Shown: in pieces, positions 26,052 through 34,362 of the stretch | Position numbering within the stretch: position 1 is the first letter of the stretch | How the letters are laid out: every line of letters starts with the position of its first letter | Assembly (NCBI RefSeq): GCF_003590795.1 | Contig: NZ_QYUL01000003.1 | Span: 689,501-753,500, forward strand | Source of the DNA: Azospirillum cavernae | GTDB lineage: Bacteria; Pseudomonadota; Alphaproteobacteria; Azospirillales; Azospirillaceae | Length of the DNA stretch: 64,000 nucleotides | Direction of reading: 5' to 3' | The notes under the pieces: model-generated | Databases searched by the model: none | What the model was told of the DNA's origin: nothing | What the model saw: the letters and a program-made list of their open reading frames with translations, nothing else | Program-made: the position numbers and the translations under genes

Positions 26052-26768
26052 ATGAGCCTGTCGCCCGAAACTCGCGCGAAGCTGAAGACCGTCAGCACCG
26101 CCACGTTGACCACCGCCCTGTTCAAGCGCGGTTTCCGCAACCAGTTCATTCAGGACGTCCGTCCGCTGAACCCCAACAGCGAGACCATGGTGGGGGAGGC
26201 GTTCACCCTGCGCTACATCCCCTCGCGCGAGGATCTCGACCCGCTCAGCGTCTTTCAGGACCGCGCCCATCCCCAGCGCAAGGCGGTGGAGGAATGCCCG
26301 CCCGGCGCCGTGATGGTCATCGACAGCCGCAAGGACGCCCGCGCGGCGTCCGCCGGGTCGATCCTGGTCACGCGGCTGATGGTGCGCGGCGCGGTTGGCA
26401 TCGTCACCGACGGCGGGTTCCGGGATTCGCCGGAAATCGCCAAGCTGGCCATCGGCGCCTATCACAGCCGCCCGTCGGCCCCGACCAACCTGACCTTGCA
26501 CCACGCCATCGACATCAACGTTCCCATTGGCTGCGGCGACGCTCCGGTTTATCCGGGCGACGTGATCGTCGGCGACGGCGACGGGGTGGTGGTGATCCCC
26601 GCCCATCTCGCCGATGAACTCGCGGCGGAAGCGGTGGAGATGACGGCGTTCGAGGATTTCGTCACCGAACAGGTTCTGGCGGGCCGCTCCATCCTGGGCC
26701 TCTACCCGGCGACCGACGAGCAGACCAAGGTTGATTTCGCGGCGTGGCGGTCGGCGAACGGGCGGTAG
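26052..26768 (+). CDS. RraA-family protein, long form (probable 2-keto acid aldolase)
   Basis: The 238-residue protein contains the RraA/HMG-aldolase core, with PGAVMVIDSRKDARAASAGS, GAVGIVTDGGFRDSPEI and PGDVIVGDGDGVVVIPAHLA; the Asp-Gly-Gly-x-Arg-Asp segment is the metal/substrate site of the aldolase members. It has a longer N-terminus (about 35 extra residues) and C-terminus than classical RraA. ATG 26052 has GGAAAG about 9 bases upstream; an in-frame start at 26031 is less likely. Directly following a sugar-acid dehydratase, it most probably cleaves a 2-keto-3-deoxy or related acid rather than inhibiting RNase E. Confidence 0.88.
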   Translation: MSLSPETRAKLKTVSTATLTTALFKRGFRNQFIQDVRPLNPNSETMVGEAFTLRYIPSREDLDPLSVFQDRAHPQRKAVEECPPGAVMVIDSRKDARAASAGSILVTRLMVRGAVGIVTDGGFRDSPEIAKLAIGAYHSRPSAPTNLTLHHAIDINVPIGCGDAPVYPGDVIVGDGDGVVVIPAHLADELAAEAVEMTAFEDFVTEQVLAGRSILGLYPATDEQTKVDFAAWRSANGR

Positions 26769-26782
26769 GCTTGGGACGAGAC

Positions 26783-26896
26783 GGCCCCCTCCCCGGCCCT
26801 CCCCCGCTTCGCGGGAGAGGGAGGCTGGCCCCTTGGTGGCGCGCGGCGGAGTTCCCTCTCCCGCTGTGAAGCGGGGGAGGGTTAGGGAGGGGGCAA
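26783..26896. repeat. GC-rich palindromic intergenic repeat (copy 3)
   Basis: The left half has CCCCCGCTTCGCGGGAGAGGG and the right half CCCTCTCCCGCTGTGAAGCG, ending in GGGTTAGGGAGGGGGCAA as in copy 2. It occupies most of the 203 bases between the aldolase and gntR genes. Confidence 0.7.
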
Positions 26897-26971
26897 ACGG
26901 ATTTGACAGGGCGCCCCGGTCCAGACGACAACTGCGCCGCGTGCGCGATGACGACAGCGGAGTATCCGTCG

Positions 26972-27670
26972 ATGAGTGCCGGGGCGAGCGTGCTTCCCAT
27001 GCGTCTGGACCGGGGCCGACAGGCCGCCCCGCAGGTGTTCGATCATCTGCGGGAACGGATCCTGGCGCTGGACCTCAAGCCCGGCGCCGTCCTGTCCCGC
27101 GTCGAGTTGATGGAACAGTTCGGGCTGAGCCAGACCCCGATCCGCGACGCCCTGTTGCGGCTGGCGGAAGAGGGGCTGGTGGACATCTTCCCCCAGCACG
27201 CCACGCTGGTCAGCGCCATCGACCTGACCCATGCGCGCCAGACCCAATTCCTGCGCCGCTCCATCGAGCTGGAGGTGGTGCGGACGCTGGCGCTCAGCGC
27301 CGACGAAACCGTGATCGCGGGCCTGAAAGCGAACCTCGCGCGTCAGCACGCCATGGCCGACACCGAAGATTTTCAGAGCTTCTGGGCGCTCGACCAATCC
27401 TTTCACCGCGCGATGTACGAGGCGGCGGGGGTGCCCGATTTGTGGCGGCTGGTGCGCAGCCGCAGCGGCCATTTGGAGCGGCTGCGCAAGTTGCATCTGC
27501 CGACGCCGGGCAAGACGGTGAAGATCCACAGCGACCACAGCCTGATCGTCACCGCCATCGCCGCCCATGATCCCGATCTGGCCCAGCGGCATTTGCGCGA
27601 CCATCTGTCCGGCACGCTGGGTTTGATCGACACCATCCGCGACCGTTACCCCGGCTATTTCCGCGATTGA
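26972..27670 (+). CDS. GntR-family transcriptional regulator (FCD subfamily)
   Basis: This is a 232-residue regulator with an N-terminal winged helix (FDHLRERILALDLKPGAVLS, then FGLSQTPIRDALLRLAEEGL) and an all-helical FCD ligand domain (about residues 85-215) in which the metal-type residues HRAMYEAAG and HSLIVTAIAAHD can be seen. Start choice is uncertain: ATG 26972 has GGAG 9 bases upstream; ATG 26948 would add eight residues. It ends the sugar-acid operon and is likely its repressor, with the acid or an intermediate as effector. A perfect palindrome before the first gene of the operon (21438-21453) is a candidate target. Confidence 0.88.
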   Translation: MSAGASVLPMRLDRGRQAAPQVFDHLRERILALDLKPGAVLSRVELMEQFGLSQTPIRDALLRLAEEGLVDIFPQHATLVSAIDLTHARQTQFLRRSIELEVVRTLALSADETVIAGLKANLARQHAMADTEDFQSFWALDQSFHRAMYEAAGVPDLWRLVRSRSGHLERLRKLHLPTPGKTVKIHSDHSLIVTAIAAHDPDLAQRHLRDHLSGTLGLIDTIRDRYPGYFRD

Positions 27671-27816
27671 GGCGGGGGCGATTGCCCTGTGGTTGGATTG
27701 GCAGGCTTGGAGCGGCGGCGGAAAACTGCGACACTGCGCGCCATGACCATCGCGACGACCATGATCCGCTTCGTTCTTTCGCCGTGCCGTCCCGCGCGCC
27801 CAGACGGGGTTGCGGG

Positions 27817-28518
27817 GTGAAAAAGACCGACATTGGCGCGGCGTGGCGGGGCTTGGCCAACTGCAAGGGCTGCGGCATCCGCGAAACCGCCCTGTTCGCC
27901 GATTTGACCGAGGGTGATTTCAGCCTCATCCATCTGCCCATCGACGAGATCGTCGTCGCGCCCGGCGCGGCGCTTTACCATGTCGGCGACGAGCCGCAGG
28001 CGCTCTACACCGTGCGCAGCGGGCTGGTGAAGCTGGTGCAGTATCTGCCCAACGGCGGCCAGCGCATCGTGCGGCTGCTGCGCGCGGGCGACACGGCGGG
28101 GCTGGAGGCGGCCTTGGGCGAGCCGTACCGTCACACCGCCATCGCGGTTCATCCGGTGCTGACCTGCCGGATCCCGCGCGCCGTCATTCAACGCCTGTCG
28201 GAGGAGACGCAGCATCTGCACCAGCAATTGCTGCGGCGCTGGCATCAGGCGGTGGAGCGCGCCGACGCCTTTCTGGTGGAGCTTGGCACCGGCAGCGCGC
28301 GGGCGCGGGTGGCGCGGCTGTTCCTGACCCTGATTGACGAGCAGGACGACTGTGATTTCTTCGGGCGCGAGGATGTCGGCGCGGTGCTGGGCATCACCAC
28401 CGAAACCGCCAGCCGCGTGGTCGCCGAACTGAAACGCCAGGGCGTGTTGGATGAGTCGCGGCCCAACCGTTTCCACTGCGACCGCGCGGCCCTGCGCGCG
28501 CTGGCCGACGGGCCGTAA
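27817..28518 (+). CDS. Crp/Fnr-family transcriptional regulator
   Basis: From GTG 27817 the product is 233 residues, with an N-terminal CKGCG pair, a cyclic-nucleotide-type beta-roll (about residues 35-125, ALYHVGDEPQALYTVRSG) and a C-terminal winged helix. The recognition helix reads LGITTETASRVVAELKRQGV, keeping the Glu-x-x-Ser-Arg pattern by which FNR and FixK proteins read TTGA...TCAA. Only two N-terminal cysteines are present, so an FNR-type [4Fe-4S] cluster with four ligands is not supported. The frame is open upstream to 27667 but without a good start. The gene stands alone. Its likely targets include the FNR-type boxes in the hydrogenase locus. Confidence 0.88.
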   Translation: MKKTDIGAAWRGLANCKGCGIRETALFADLTEGDFSLIHLPIDEIVVAPGAALYHVGDEPQALYTVRSGLVKLVQYLPNGGQRIVRLLRAGDTAGLEAALGEPYRHTAIAVHPVLTCRIPRAVIQRLSEETQHLHQQLLRRWHQAVERADAFLVELGTGSARARVARLFLTLIDEQDDCDFFGREDVGAVLGITTETASRVVAELKRQGVLDESRPNRFHCDRAALRALADGP

Positions 28519-28597
28519 CGACGGCGCGCACCGGCGGGCCGGTTCGACACCGGCCTCGCCTGCTCACGCCGTCAAAACGCAGCTTCGGATCCAGCAA

Positions 28598-29407
28598 TCA
28601 GATCCAAGAATCATCCCCGCCACTGTCCCCGCCGCCGTCGAAGGATCCCTCGTCGCTTTGGTAGTCGGCGGTTTGCTGGTCGGCGGGCTGTTGGTGAGCC
28701 ACCTCGCGCACGGGCGGGGCGGCGCCCTCGCCGTAGAAATTGTTGACGACGGTTTCGTTCGTCACCGTCTCACTGATCGGCGCGGCGGCGCCGGTCGCGC
28801 CGCCGAGCGCGCCCGACGAATGGCTGAACAGCGAGGAAATCGCGCTGGCCGCCAGCATGCCGCCCGCCACCCCGGCGGCGGTCTGCGCCGCGCCCGCCAG
28901 GAACCCGCCGCCGCGCGGCGCGTAGCCTTGCGGCGCGAAGCCCTGTTGGGGCGGGTAGGCCGGTTGCTGGCCATAGGGGCTGGGGGCGTAGCCGGGTTGA
29001 CCGTAGGGGCTGGCCTGCGGCGGCGCGGCCCATGGGCTGCGCGCGGGGGCCGCCGTGGGTTGCGGGGCCGCCGCCGGGGCGTCGGACCGGGCGCCCCAGG
29101 GGCTGCGGCCCAGGCCAAGCGCGTTGGACAGGAAGCTGCCGCCCGACGCCGCTGGAGTCGGGGCCGGTTGGGCGGCCTTGCTCTGCGCCTCTTTCAACTG
29201 GCGTTCCAGATCCTCGATGCGGGTGTGGGCGGCGCCCAACGCCTGCTGCTGCACCAGAATGGCCTGCGCCATGTAATAGGGGGCCAAGGGCTGGCTCTGC
29301 GCCGACTGGCGGATGAAGCTTTCCGCGTCGGCGTCGCGCGGCTGGGATTCCGCCTCGCGCAGATTGCGGAACAGGTCGGTCAGAAGGGTGCGTTCCTCGG
29401 GGGTCAT
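28598..29407 (-). CDS. DUF2076-family protein
   Basis: The 269-residue protein begins with the family's conserved helical N-terminus (MTPEERTLLTDLFRNLREAE, then PLAPYYMAQAILVQQQAL), followed by a short coiled-coil (RIEDLERQLKEAQSK). Residues about 95-185 are low-complexity, rich in Pro, Gly, Ala, Gln and Tyr, including repeated PYGQ. A small hydrophobic/glycine segment (about 185-205) precedes an acidic Asp/Gly/Ser tail. The function of the family is unknown; members are often envelope-associated. ATG 29407 matches the family start. It converges with the Crp/Fnr gene. Confidence 0.85.
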   Translation of the reverse strand: MTPEERTLLTDLFRNLREAESQPRDADAESFIRQSAQSQPLAPYYMAQAILVQQQALGAAHTRIEDLERQLKEAQSKAAQPAPTPAASGGSFLSNALGLGRSPWGARSDAPAAAPQPTAAPARSPWAAPPQASPYGQPGYAPSPYGQQPAYPPQQGFAPQGYAPRGGGFLAGAAQTAAGVAGGMLAASAISSLFSHSSGALGGATGAAAPISETVTNETVVNNFYGEGAAPPVREVAHQQPADQQTADYQSDEGSFDGGGDSGGDDSWI

Positions 29408-29567
29408 CCTGAATCTCCATGGCACGGGATCGGTCGTGCGTGAGGACTATGTGGCGTCGCCCTCCCCCCTGTTGCAAGCCCCCCCCCTTGGCGATGACGG
29501 CGACGGATCTCGGACGGGTCTATGACCGGCGGCGGCCCCCCCTGGCTAAAGTCCTGCGACATTCCGT

Positions 29568-29582
29568 TTGTTGTGGAAACAA
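29568..29582. promoter_or_regulatory. Inverted repeat TTGTT-N5-AACAA
   Basis: Perfect 5-base arms lie about 115 bases upstream of the small gene at 29698, in an otherwise GC-rich gap. The symmetry resembles a small operator or part of a promoter; support is weak on its own. Confidence 0.3.
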
Positions 29583-29627
29583 TGAAGATGCCGATACACT
29601 GCAAGACGCCCCGCAATTGAGGGCAAG

Positions 29628-29643
29628 AACCGTTGGAACGGTT
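29628..29643. promoter_or_regulatory. Palindrome AACCGTT-GG-AACGGTT
   Basis: Seven-base perfect arms flank a two-base centre, 54 bases before the ATG of the 108-residue protein gene. Position and symmetry fit a dimeric repressor site overlapping that gene's promoter. Confidence 0.45.
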
Positions 29644-29697
29644 CCAAATCGTCGCGCAAGACGTCGAGCCACAGTCACAATCGAGGGAGAACGCCCA

Positions 29698-30024
29698 ATG
29701 CCGATCCTGGATCTGCCCCGCGCGCCCGAGACGGGTTTTCTGGCGCAGGATGAAATCGCCGTGATCGCCGCCCACGAACATCTGACGATGCAAGAGGCGA
29801 TCAAGCGCGGCGCCGACATGATGCGCGAACCGTGGGGCCACGCCGCCTTGCGGCAAATGGTGTGGGACATGCTGTGCATCGCCCGCCGCCGGGCGGAGGA
29901 GAGTGAAATCGCCCGCCTGGATGATCTCTACCGCCGTTCCTGCCTGCATTACGCCTGCCCGCACGACCGGCGCACCTCGCCGACGCGGCAGATTCACCCC
30001 TTCCCCTACGACGGCGCGCAGTAA
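29698..30024 (+). CDS. Hypothetical protein, 108 aa
   Basis: I do not recognise a family. The start ATG 29698 has GAGGGAGAA just upstream. The product is cytosolic by appearance, helical in its middle (ALRQMVWDMLCIARRRAEE), and has a C-terminal SCLHYACPHDRR segment with a CxxxxC pair that might bind a metal. It is preceded by two inverted repeats (29568 and 29628) and followed directly by a strong terminator, so it is probably a monocistronic, specifically regulated gene. It converges with the saccharopine-dehydrogenase-like gene. Confidence 0.7.
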   Translation: MPILDLPRAPETGFLAQDEIAVIAAHEHLTMQEAIKRGADMMREPWGHAALRQMVWDMLCIARRRAEESEIARLDDLYRRSCLHYACPHDRRTSPTRQIHPFPYDGAQ

Positions 30025-30025
30025 T

Positions 30026-30075
30026 CCAAAGCCCGCGCGGCGGGACGGCGACCGTCCCCGCCGCGCGGGCTTTGG
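30026..30075. terminator. Bidirectional hairpin terminator between converging genes
   Basis: A stem of about 23 bases (CCAAAGCCCGCGCGGCGGGA and onward, one bulged base) with a three-base loop fills the gap between the stops of the 108-aa gene and the saccharopine-dehydrogenase-like gene. The outer A/T bases are short, so termination relies mainly on stem strength. Confidence 0.8.
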
Positions 30076-30076
30076 A

Positions 30077-31147
30077 TCAACCGGCGTAATGCTTGCCGAA
30101 GCGGTTGGCGAGGAAGGCGTCGAGCGGGACTTGTTCCTGCCGGATGAAGCCGGATTGCGGGATGCCGCCCTCGCGCAGCAGGTCGAGGATGGCGCAGATC
30201 CCGGCGGCGGTCGTCACCTGGATGGCGCTCCACACCCGCCCGCCGATGGTCTTGCTGTAGATCTTGGTGGCGAAGGTTTCCTGCCGCAACTCGCCATCCT
30301 GCACGCCGGTGGCGGTGGCGACGACCAGAACCACGTCCTGCAAGGTCAGCGGCACGGCGGTTTCCAGAACGTCCTTCAGCAGATGACGGCGTTCGCCCAG
30401 ACGCAGGTCGCGGATCAGCAGGCGGACGATGTCGCGGTGGCCGGGGTAGCGCACCGTCTTGTAATCCAGATTGCGCACCTTGCCCGCCAGCGTCTCGCAC
30501 AGCGACCCCAGCCCGCCCGACGTGTTGAACGCCTCGTAATCCACGCCGTCCAGCGCGAAACGCTCGTCGCCTTCCAGCGGCATGACCTCGCGCGGCTTGC
30601 CGTCGACGATGGCCTCGCACGGGTTGCAATATTCGTTGATAAGCCCGTCGGTGCTCCAGGTCAGATTGTATTTCAGGGCGTTGGTCGGGTATTGCGGCAG
30701 GGCGCCGACGCGCAGATGCAGATTGTGCAACTGGTCGAACCGCCGGGCCAGATCATGGCCGACGACGGAGATGAAGCCCGGCGCCAGCCCGCATTGCGGA
30801 ATCAGCGCCGTCTTGGCGGTTTCCGCCAATTCCTTCACCTTGCGGGTGGCGGCGACGTCCTCGGTCAGATCCAGGTAATGGGCGCCGCAGGCGACGGCAG
30901 CGCTGGCGATCAGCGGCGTCAGCGTGAAGGGGCAGGCGCTGAGCACCGCGTTCTGTCCGGCCATGGCGGCGCGCAGCGAGTCCGCGTCCTGAACGTCCAC
31001 GCGCTGGACCCGCAGGCCCGCCCGTTCGGCCCGCGCCAACAGCGCCTCGTCCCGGTCGCCGATTGTGACGGCGAAATCATCGGTCTGCGTCAGCAGGGTG
31101 GCGATCATCGAGCCGATCTTGCCGGCGCCCAGAACCAGAACCTTCAT
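30077..31147 (-). CDS. Saccharopine dehydrogenase-like NAD(P)-dependent oxidoreductase
   Basis: The 356-residue protein has an N-terminal Rossmann domain (KVLVLGAGKIGSMIATLL) and the catalytic domain of the saccharopine dehydrogenase/carboxynorspermidine synthase-like group (HYLDLTEDVAATRKV, CGLAPGFISVVGHDLA). Members reduce or oxidise secondary amino acids. ATG 31147 begins the Rossmann strand; in-frame starts at 31162 and 31189 are possible and have no better ribosome sites. The gene stands alone, with a terminator at its 3' end. The substrate is unknown; a role in lysine or polyamine metabolism is possible. Confidence 0.85.
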   Translation of the reverse strand: MKVLVLGAGKIGSMIATLLTQTDDFAVTIGDRDEALLARAERAGLRVQRVDVQDADSLRAAMAGQNAVLSACPFTLTPLIASAAVACGAHYLDLTEDVAATRKVKELAETAKTALIPQCGLAPGFISVVGHDLARRFDQLHNLHLRVGALPQYPTNALKYNLTWSTDGLINEYCNPCEAIVDGKPREVMPLEGDERFALDGVDYEAFNTSGGLGSLCETLAGKVRNLDYKTVRYPGHRDIVRLLIRDLRLGERRHLLKDVLETAVPLTLQDVVLVVATATGVQDGELRQETFATKIYSKTIGGRVWSAIQVTTAAGICAILDLLREGGIPQSGFIRQEQVPLDAFLANRFGKHYAG

Positions 31148-31330
31148 CGTAGCCACGGCCATCCCCTGTGTTTGCGCGGTTGGCGACATCCTGTCGCAGC
31201 CCCAAGGGTGGCCCCGAAGACCGGCCGGACAACAGCGGGCAAAGCGCCGGTTCCGCCCCCGATGTCCGGCGAAATGACGGATCGGGCGGCGGAATGACGG
31301 TGTGTGCGAATTGTTGAGGGGACGGCGGGT

Positions 31331-33019
31331 TTACGCCGCCTTCACCCGGTCGAGGAAGCCTGCCAACTCGCCGTTCAGCCGGGCGGCCCCGTTCGACACG
31401 TCGGCGGAGCGTTGACGCACCTCCGCCGCCGACCGGCCGGTGTTGGCGACGGCGCGGGCCAATTCCTCGACATCCTCCTTCACCGCGTGGGAGAGGCGAC
31501 CGGCTCCGGTGACGGCGCGGCTGATTTCGGCGGTGGCGGCGGCCTGCTGCTCCACGGCGGCGGCGACGGCGGACGCGATGCCGTTCATGTCGCCGATGAT
31601 GCCGCCGATCCGGCCAATCGCCTGCACCGTGGTGGTGATGACGCCCTGGATGGCGGCGATCTGCGCCGTCACCTCGTCGGTCGCCTGGGCGGTCTGGGCG
31701 GCCAGCGCCTTGACCTCTCCGGCGACGACGGCGAAACCGCGCCCGGCCTCTCCGGCGCGGGCCGCCTCGATGGTGGCGTTCAGCGCCAAGAGGTTGGTTT
31801 GCTGGGCGATGCTGGTGATGAGGCCGACCACCTCGCCGACGCGGCCCGCCGCCTGGTTCAGTTCACGCACCGCGCCGTCGGCGTCGCCGACCGCCGCCAC
31901 CGCGTTGTCCGACGCCCGGCGCGAGGAGTCCATCTGCCGCCCGATCTCGTTGATCGAGGCGGAAAGCTGATCCGCCGAGGAGGCGACGGTTTGAATGTTG
32001 ACGCTGGCCTGTTCGGCGGTGCGCGCGGTGGTCAGCGAATGGCGGTCGGTCTCTTCGACGATTCCCGCCACGGCGCAGGCGGTCTCGTCCAAGTGAGCCG
32101 ACGCCTGCATCAACCCGCCGATCACGGCGTGGACGTCGGCCTCGAAGGCTTGCATGGCGCGCTCCAGGGCAAGGCCGCGCTCCAGCTTGGCCTGCTGCTC
32201 GCGTTCGCGTTCGGCGGCCAGATGGCGGGATTGTTGGGCGTTGTCCTTGAACACCGCCAGGGCGCGCGCCATGCCGCCCATTTCGTCGCGCCGGTTGGTG
32301 TCGGGGATGTCCACGTCCAAATCGCCGTCGGCCAGCCGGGCCATCAGGCCGGTCATCCGCCGCACCGGGCGGGCGACGCCGCGCGCCGCAACGACGCTCA
32401 TCACGGCGGCCAGCAGCAGGACGATGGCGGTTCCGGCGATCAGCAGGATTTGCGCGCGTTCGGCCTCGGCCTCCTGCCCGGCGGTCAGTTGCTCCATGCG
32501 TTGGGATTCGGCGGCGCGCAGATCGTCGATGGCCTGCCGGATGCGCTCGATCCCAGCGCGCCCGGCCCCGGCGGCCTCCATGGCGCGGGCCTCGTCGCGG
32601 GTGGTCGGGTTGGCCATCAGGGCGATTTGCTTGGCCACCGCTTGCCCGACCCAGCCCTTCAGCGCGTCGGCCAGCGCGGTCAGGCGGACGGTTTGGTCGG
32701 CGTCACCATCCGCCATGCGGGTCAGCTTGGCGAAGGATCGGTCGAAGGACCGGCGGCCCGTTTCAAAGCTGTTCAGAAAGCGGGTGTCGCCCGCCAGCAG
32801 ATAGCCGCGCACGCCCAAATGCTGTTCGGAGACGGCCTGCGCGATGGCGGACAGGGCGTCGGACGCGTCGCGGCTGCGGTTGGCTTGTTCGGCCCCGTCG
32901 CGCACGGTGGCGAAGCTGGCGAGCGACAGGGCGGCGAGCGCCAGCGCCAAGGCGGCCAGACCGCCGAAGGCCAACGACAGGCGGCCCGTGATCCCGCCGA
33001 CACGGCTGTGGATGGACAT
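31331..33019 (-). CDS. Methyl-accepting chemotaxis protein (CHASE3-like sensor)
   Basis: This is a 562-residue chemoreceptor. TM1 is about residues 13-37; a helical periplasmic sensor of about 150 residues containing EQHLGVRGYLLAGDTRFL resembles the CHASE3-type four-helix bundle. TM2 is about 190-212 and is followed by HAMP (RPVRRMTGLMARLADGDLDV). The signalling domain contains the invariant hairpin IAQQTNLLALNATIEAARAG. ATG 33019 has GGGAGGAAC upstream. It is monocistronic, with a GC-rich repeat upstream and no che genes nearby. The ligand is unknown. Confidence 0.93.
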   Translation of the reverse strand: MSIHSRVGGITGRLSLAFGGLAALALALAALSLASFATVRDGAEQANRSRDASDALSAIAQAVSEQHLGVRGYLLAGDTRFLNSFETGRRSFDRSFAKLTRMADGDADQTVRLTALADALKGWVGQAVAKQIALMANPTTRDEARAMEAAGAGRAGIERIRQAIDDLRAAESQRMEQLTAGQEAEAERAQILLIAGTAIVLLLAAVMSVVAARGVARPVRRMTGLMARLADGDLDVDIPDTNRRDEMGGMARALAVFKDNAQQSRHLAAEREREQQAKLERGLALERAMQAFEADVHAVIGGLMQASAHLDETACAVAGIVEETDRHSLTTARTAEQASVNIQTVASSADQLSASINEIGRQMDSSRRASDNAVAAVGDADGAVRELNQAAGRVGEVVGLITSIAQQTNLLALNATIEAARAGEAGRGFAVVAGEVKALAAQTAQATDEVTAQIAAIQGVITTTVQAIGRIGGIIGDMNGIASAVAAAVEQQAAATAEISRAVTGAGRLSHAVKEDVEELARAVANTGRSAAEVRQRSADVSNGAARLNGELAGFLDRVKAA

Positions 33020-33095
33020 GGTTCCTCCCGTCCCCGGCCATCGGTTGGGTCGGGGGTTTTGTTTTTGCGTTTTTTGGGGTGGCGTCGGGACTGTC

Positions 33096-33203
33096 TCCTC
33101 TCCCCCCCGGGGAGAGGTTAGGGTGAGGGGGCGCGGCCTGCCGGACGGTTCCGGCGGCGGATCCCCCTCACCCCGGCCCTCTCCCCGGGGGGAGAGGGGG
33201 ATG
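33096..33203. repeat. GC-rich palindromic intergenic repeat (copy 4)
   Basis: Paired segments CCTCTCCCCCCCGGGGAGAG and CTCTCCCCGGGGGGAGAGG lie in the 206-base gap between the ATPase and chemoreceptor genes, each able to form a hairpin. The inner TTAGGGTGAGGGG and CCCCTCACC stretches also pair. Confidence 0.7.
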
Positions 33204-33225
33204 GGCGGTCGAGAGGCGATCCGAC

Positions 33226-34356
33226 TCAAAGGCGCTGTTCGGTTTTGGGGTCGAACAGGTTGGCGCGGCCCATGTCGATCATGAAGTCGGCGACCTCGCC
33301 CTCGACGGGCGTGTCGCTTGGCTTGATGCGGGCGACGACCTCTTGGCCGCTCAACTGGATGTAGGTGATGGTGTCGGCGCCGGTCGGCTCCAGCACGCTC
33401 ACCGGGCAGCCGACCTTGACCAGCGCCGGGTTGCCCGCCGCCATGGTCGGGTCGTAGCAGGTGATCGCCTCGGGCCGGACGCCAAGAATGACCTCCTGGC
33501 CCAGCCAGCGGTCGGCCTGGGCGGGGGCCTCGTGCAGCGGCAGGAAGCGGCAGGGGCCGCCGTCGGACGCGGTGCGGTCCTGCCAGACGCTGACGCCCAG
33601 CCTGTCGCCCTCGGCGGCCAGCGTCCCCCGGATGAAGTTCATCGTCGGCGAGCCGATGAAGCTCGCCACATACATGTTGGCGGGCCGCTCATACACCTCT
33701 TGCGGTGGGGCGAATTGCTGGACGACGCCCTCCTTCATGATGGCGATGCGGCTGGCCAGCGTCATCGCCTCGATCTGGTCGTGGGTGACGTAGACGACGG
33801 TGGTGCCCAACCGCTGGTGCAGCTTTTTGATTTCCGTGCGCATGTCCACGCGCAGCTTGGCGTCCAGGTTCGACAGCGGCTCGTCGAACAGGAACACTTT
33901 GGGGTCGCGGACCAGGGCGCGGCCCATGGCGACGCGCTGACGCTGGCCGCCCGACAGTTGGGCCGGTTTGCGGTCCAGCAGATGTTCGATCTGCAACAGC
34001 TTGGCGACGCGCTGGATGGCGCCGTCGCGTTCCGTTTTCGACTGGCCGCGCATTTCCAGCGAGAAGCCGATGTTCCGCGCCACCGTCATGTTGGGGTACA
34101 GCGCGTAGGACTGGAACACCATGGCGATGTCGCGGTCTTTGGGATGAACGCCGTTGATGACCCGCTGGTCGATGCGGATTTCCCCGGCGCTGATGGTCTC
34201 CAACCCGGCGATCATGTTGAGCAGGGTGGATTTGCCGCAACCCGAGGGGCCGAGCAGGACCAGGAATTCGCCGTCGGTCAGGCTGAGGTCGATCCCTTTC
34301 AGGACTTCGACGCTGCCATACTGCTTGCGGACGTTGTTGATGCTGAGAGTCGCCAT
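33226..34356 (-). CDS. Glucose/sugar ABC transporter ATPase (GtsD/MalK/UgpC-like)
   Basis: The 376-residue ATPase of the CUT1 sugar class has Walker A GPSGCGKSTLLNMIAGL, Q-loop FQSYALYPNMTV, signature LSGGQRQRVAMGRALVR, Walker B VFLFDEPLSNLD, switch His in YVTHDQIEAM, and a C-terminal TOBE/regulatory domain (about residues 240-376) with GVRPEAITCYD. MalK-type ATPases can serve several CUT1 permeases. It lies 6 bases after the gtsC-like gene and completes the importer apart from the binding protein. Confidence 0.93.
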   Translation of the reverse strand: MATLSINNVRKQYGSVEVLKGIDLSLTDGEFLVLLGPSGCGKSTLLNMIAGLETISAGEIRIDQRVINGVHPKDRDIAMVFQSYALYPNMTVARNIGFSLEMRGQSKTERDGAIQRVAKLLQIEHLLDRKPAQLSGGQRQRVAMGRALVRDPKVFLFDEPLSNLDAKLRVDMRTEIKKLHQRLGTTVVYVTHDQIEAMTLASRIAIMKEGVVQQFAPPQEVYERPANMYVASFIGSPTMNFIRGTLAAEGDRLGVSVWQDRTASDGGPCRFLPLHEAPAQADRWLGQEVILGVRPEAITCYDPTMAAGNPALVKVGCPVSVLEPTGADTITYIQLSGQEVVARIKPSDTPVEGEVADFMIDMGRANLFDPKTEQRL

Positions 34357-34362
34357 GTCAAA

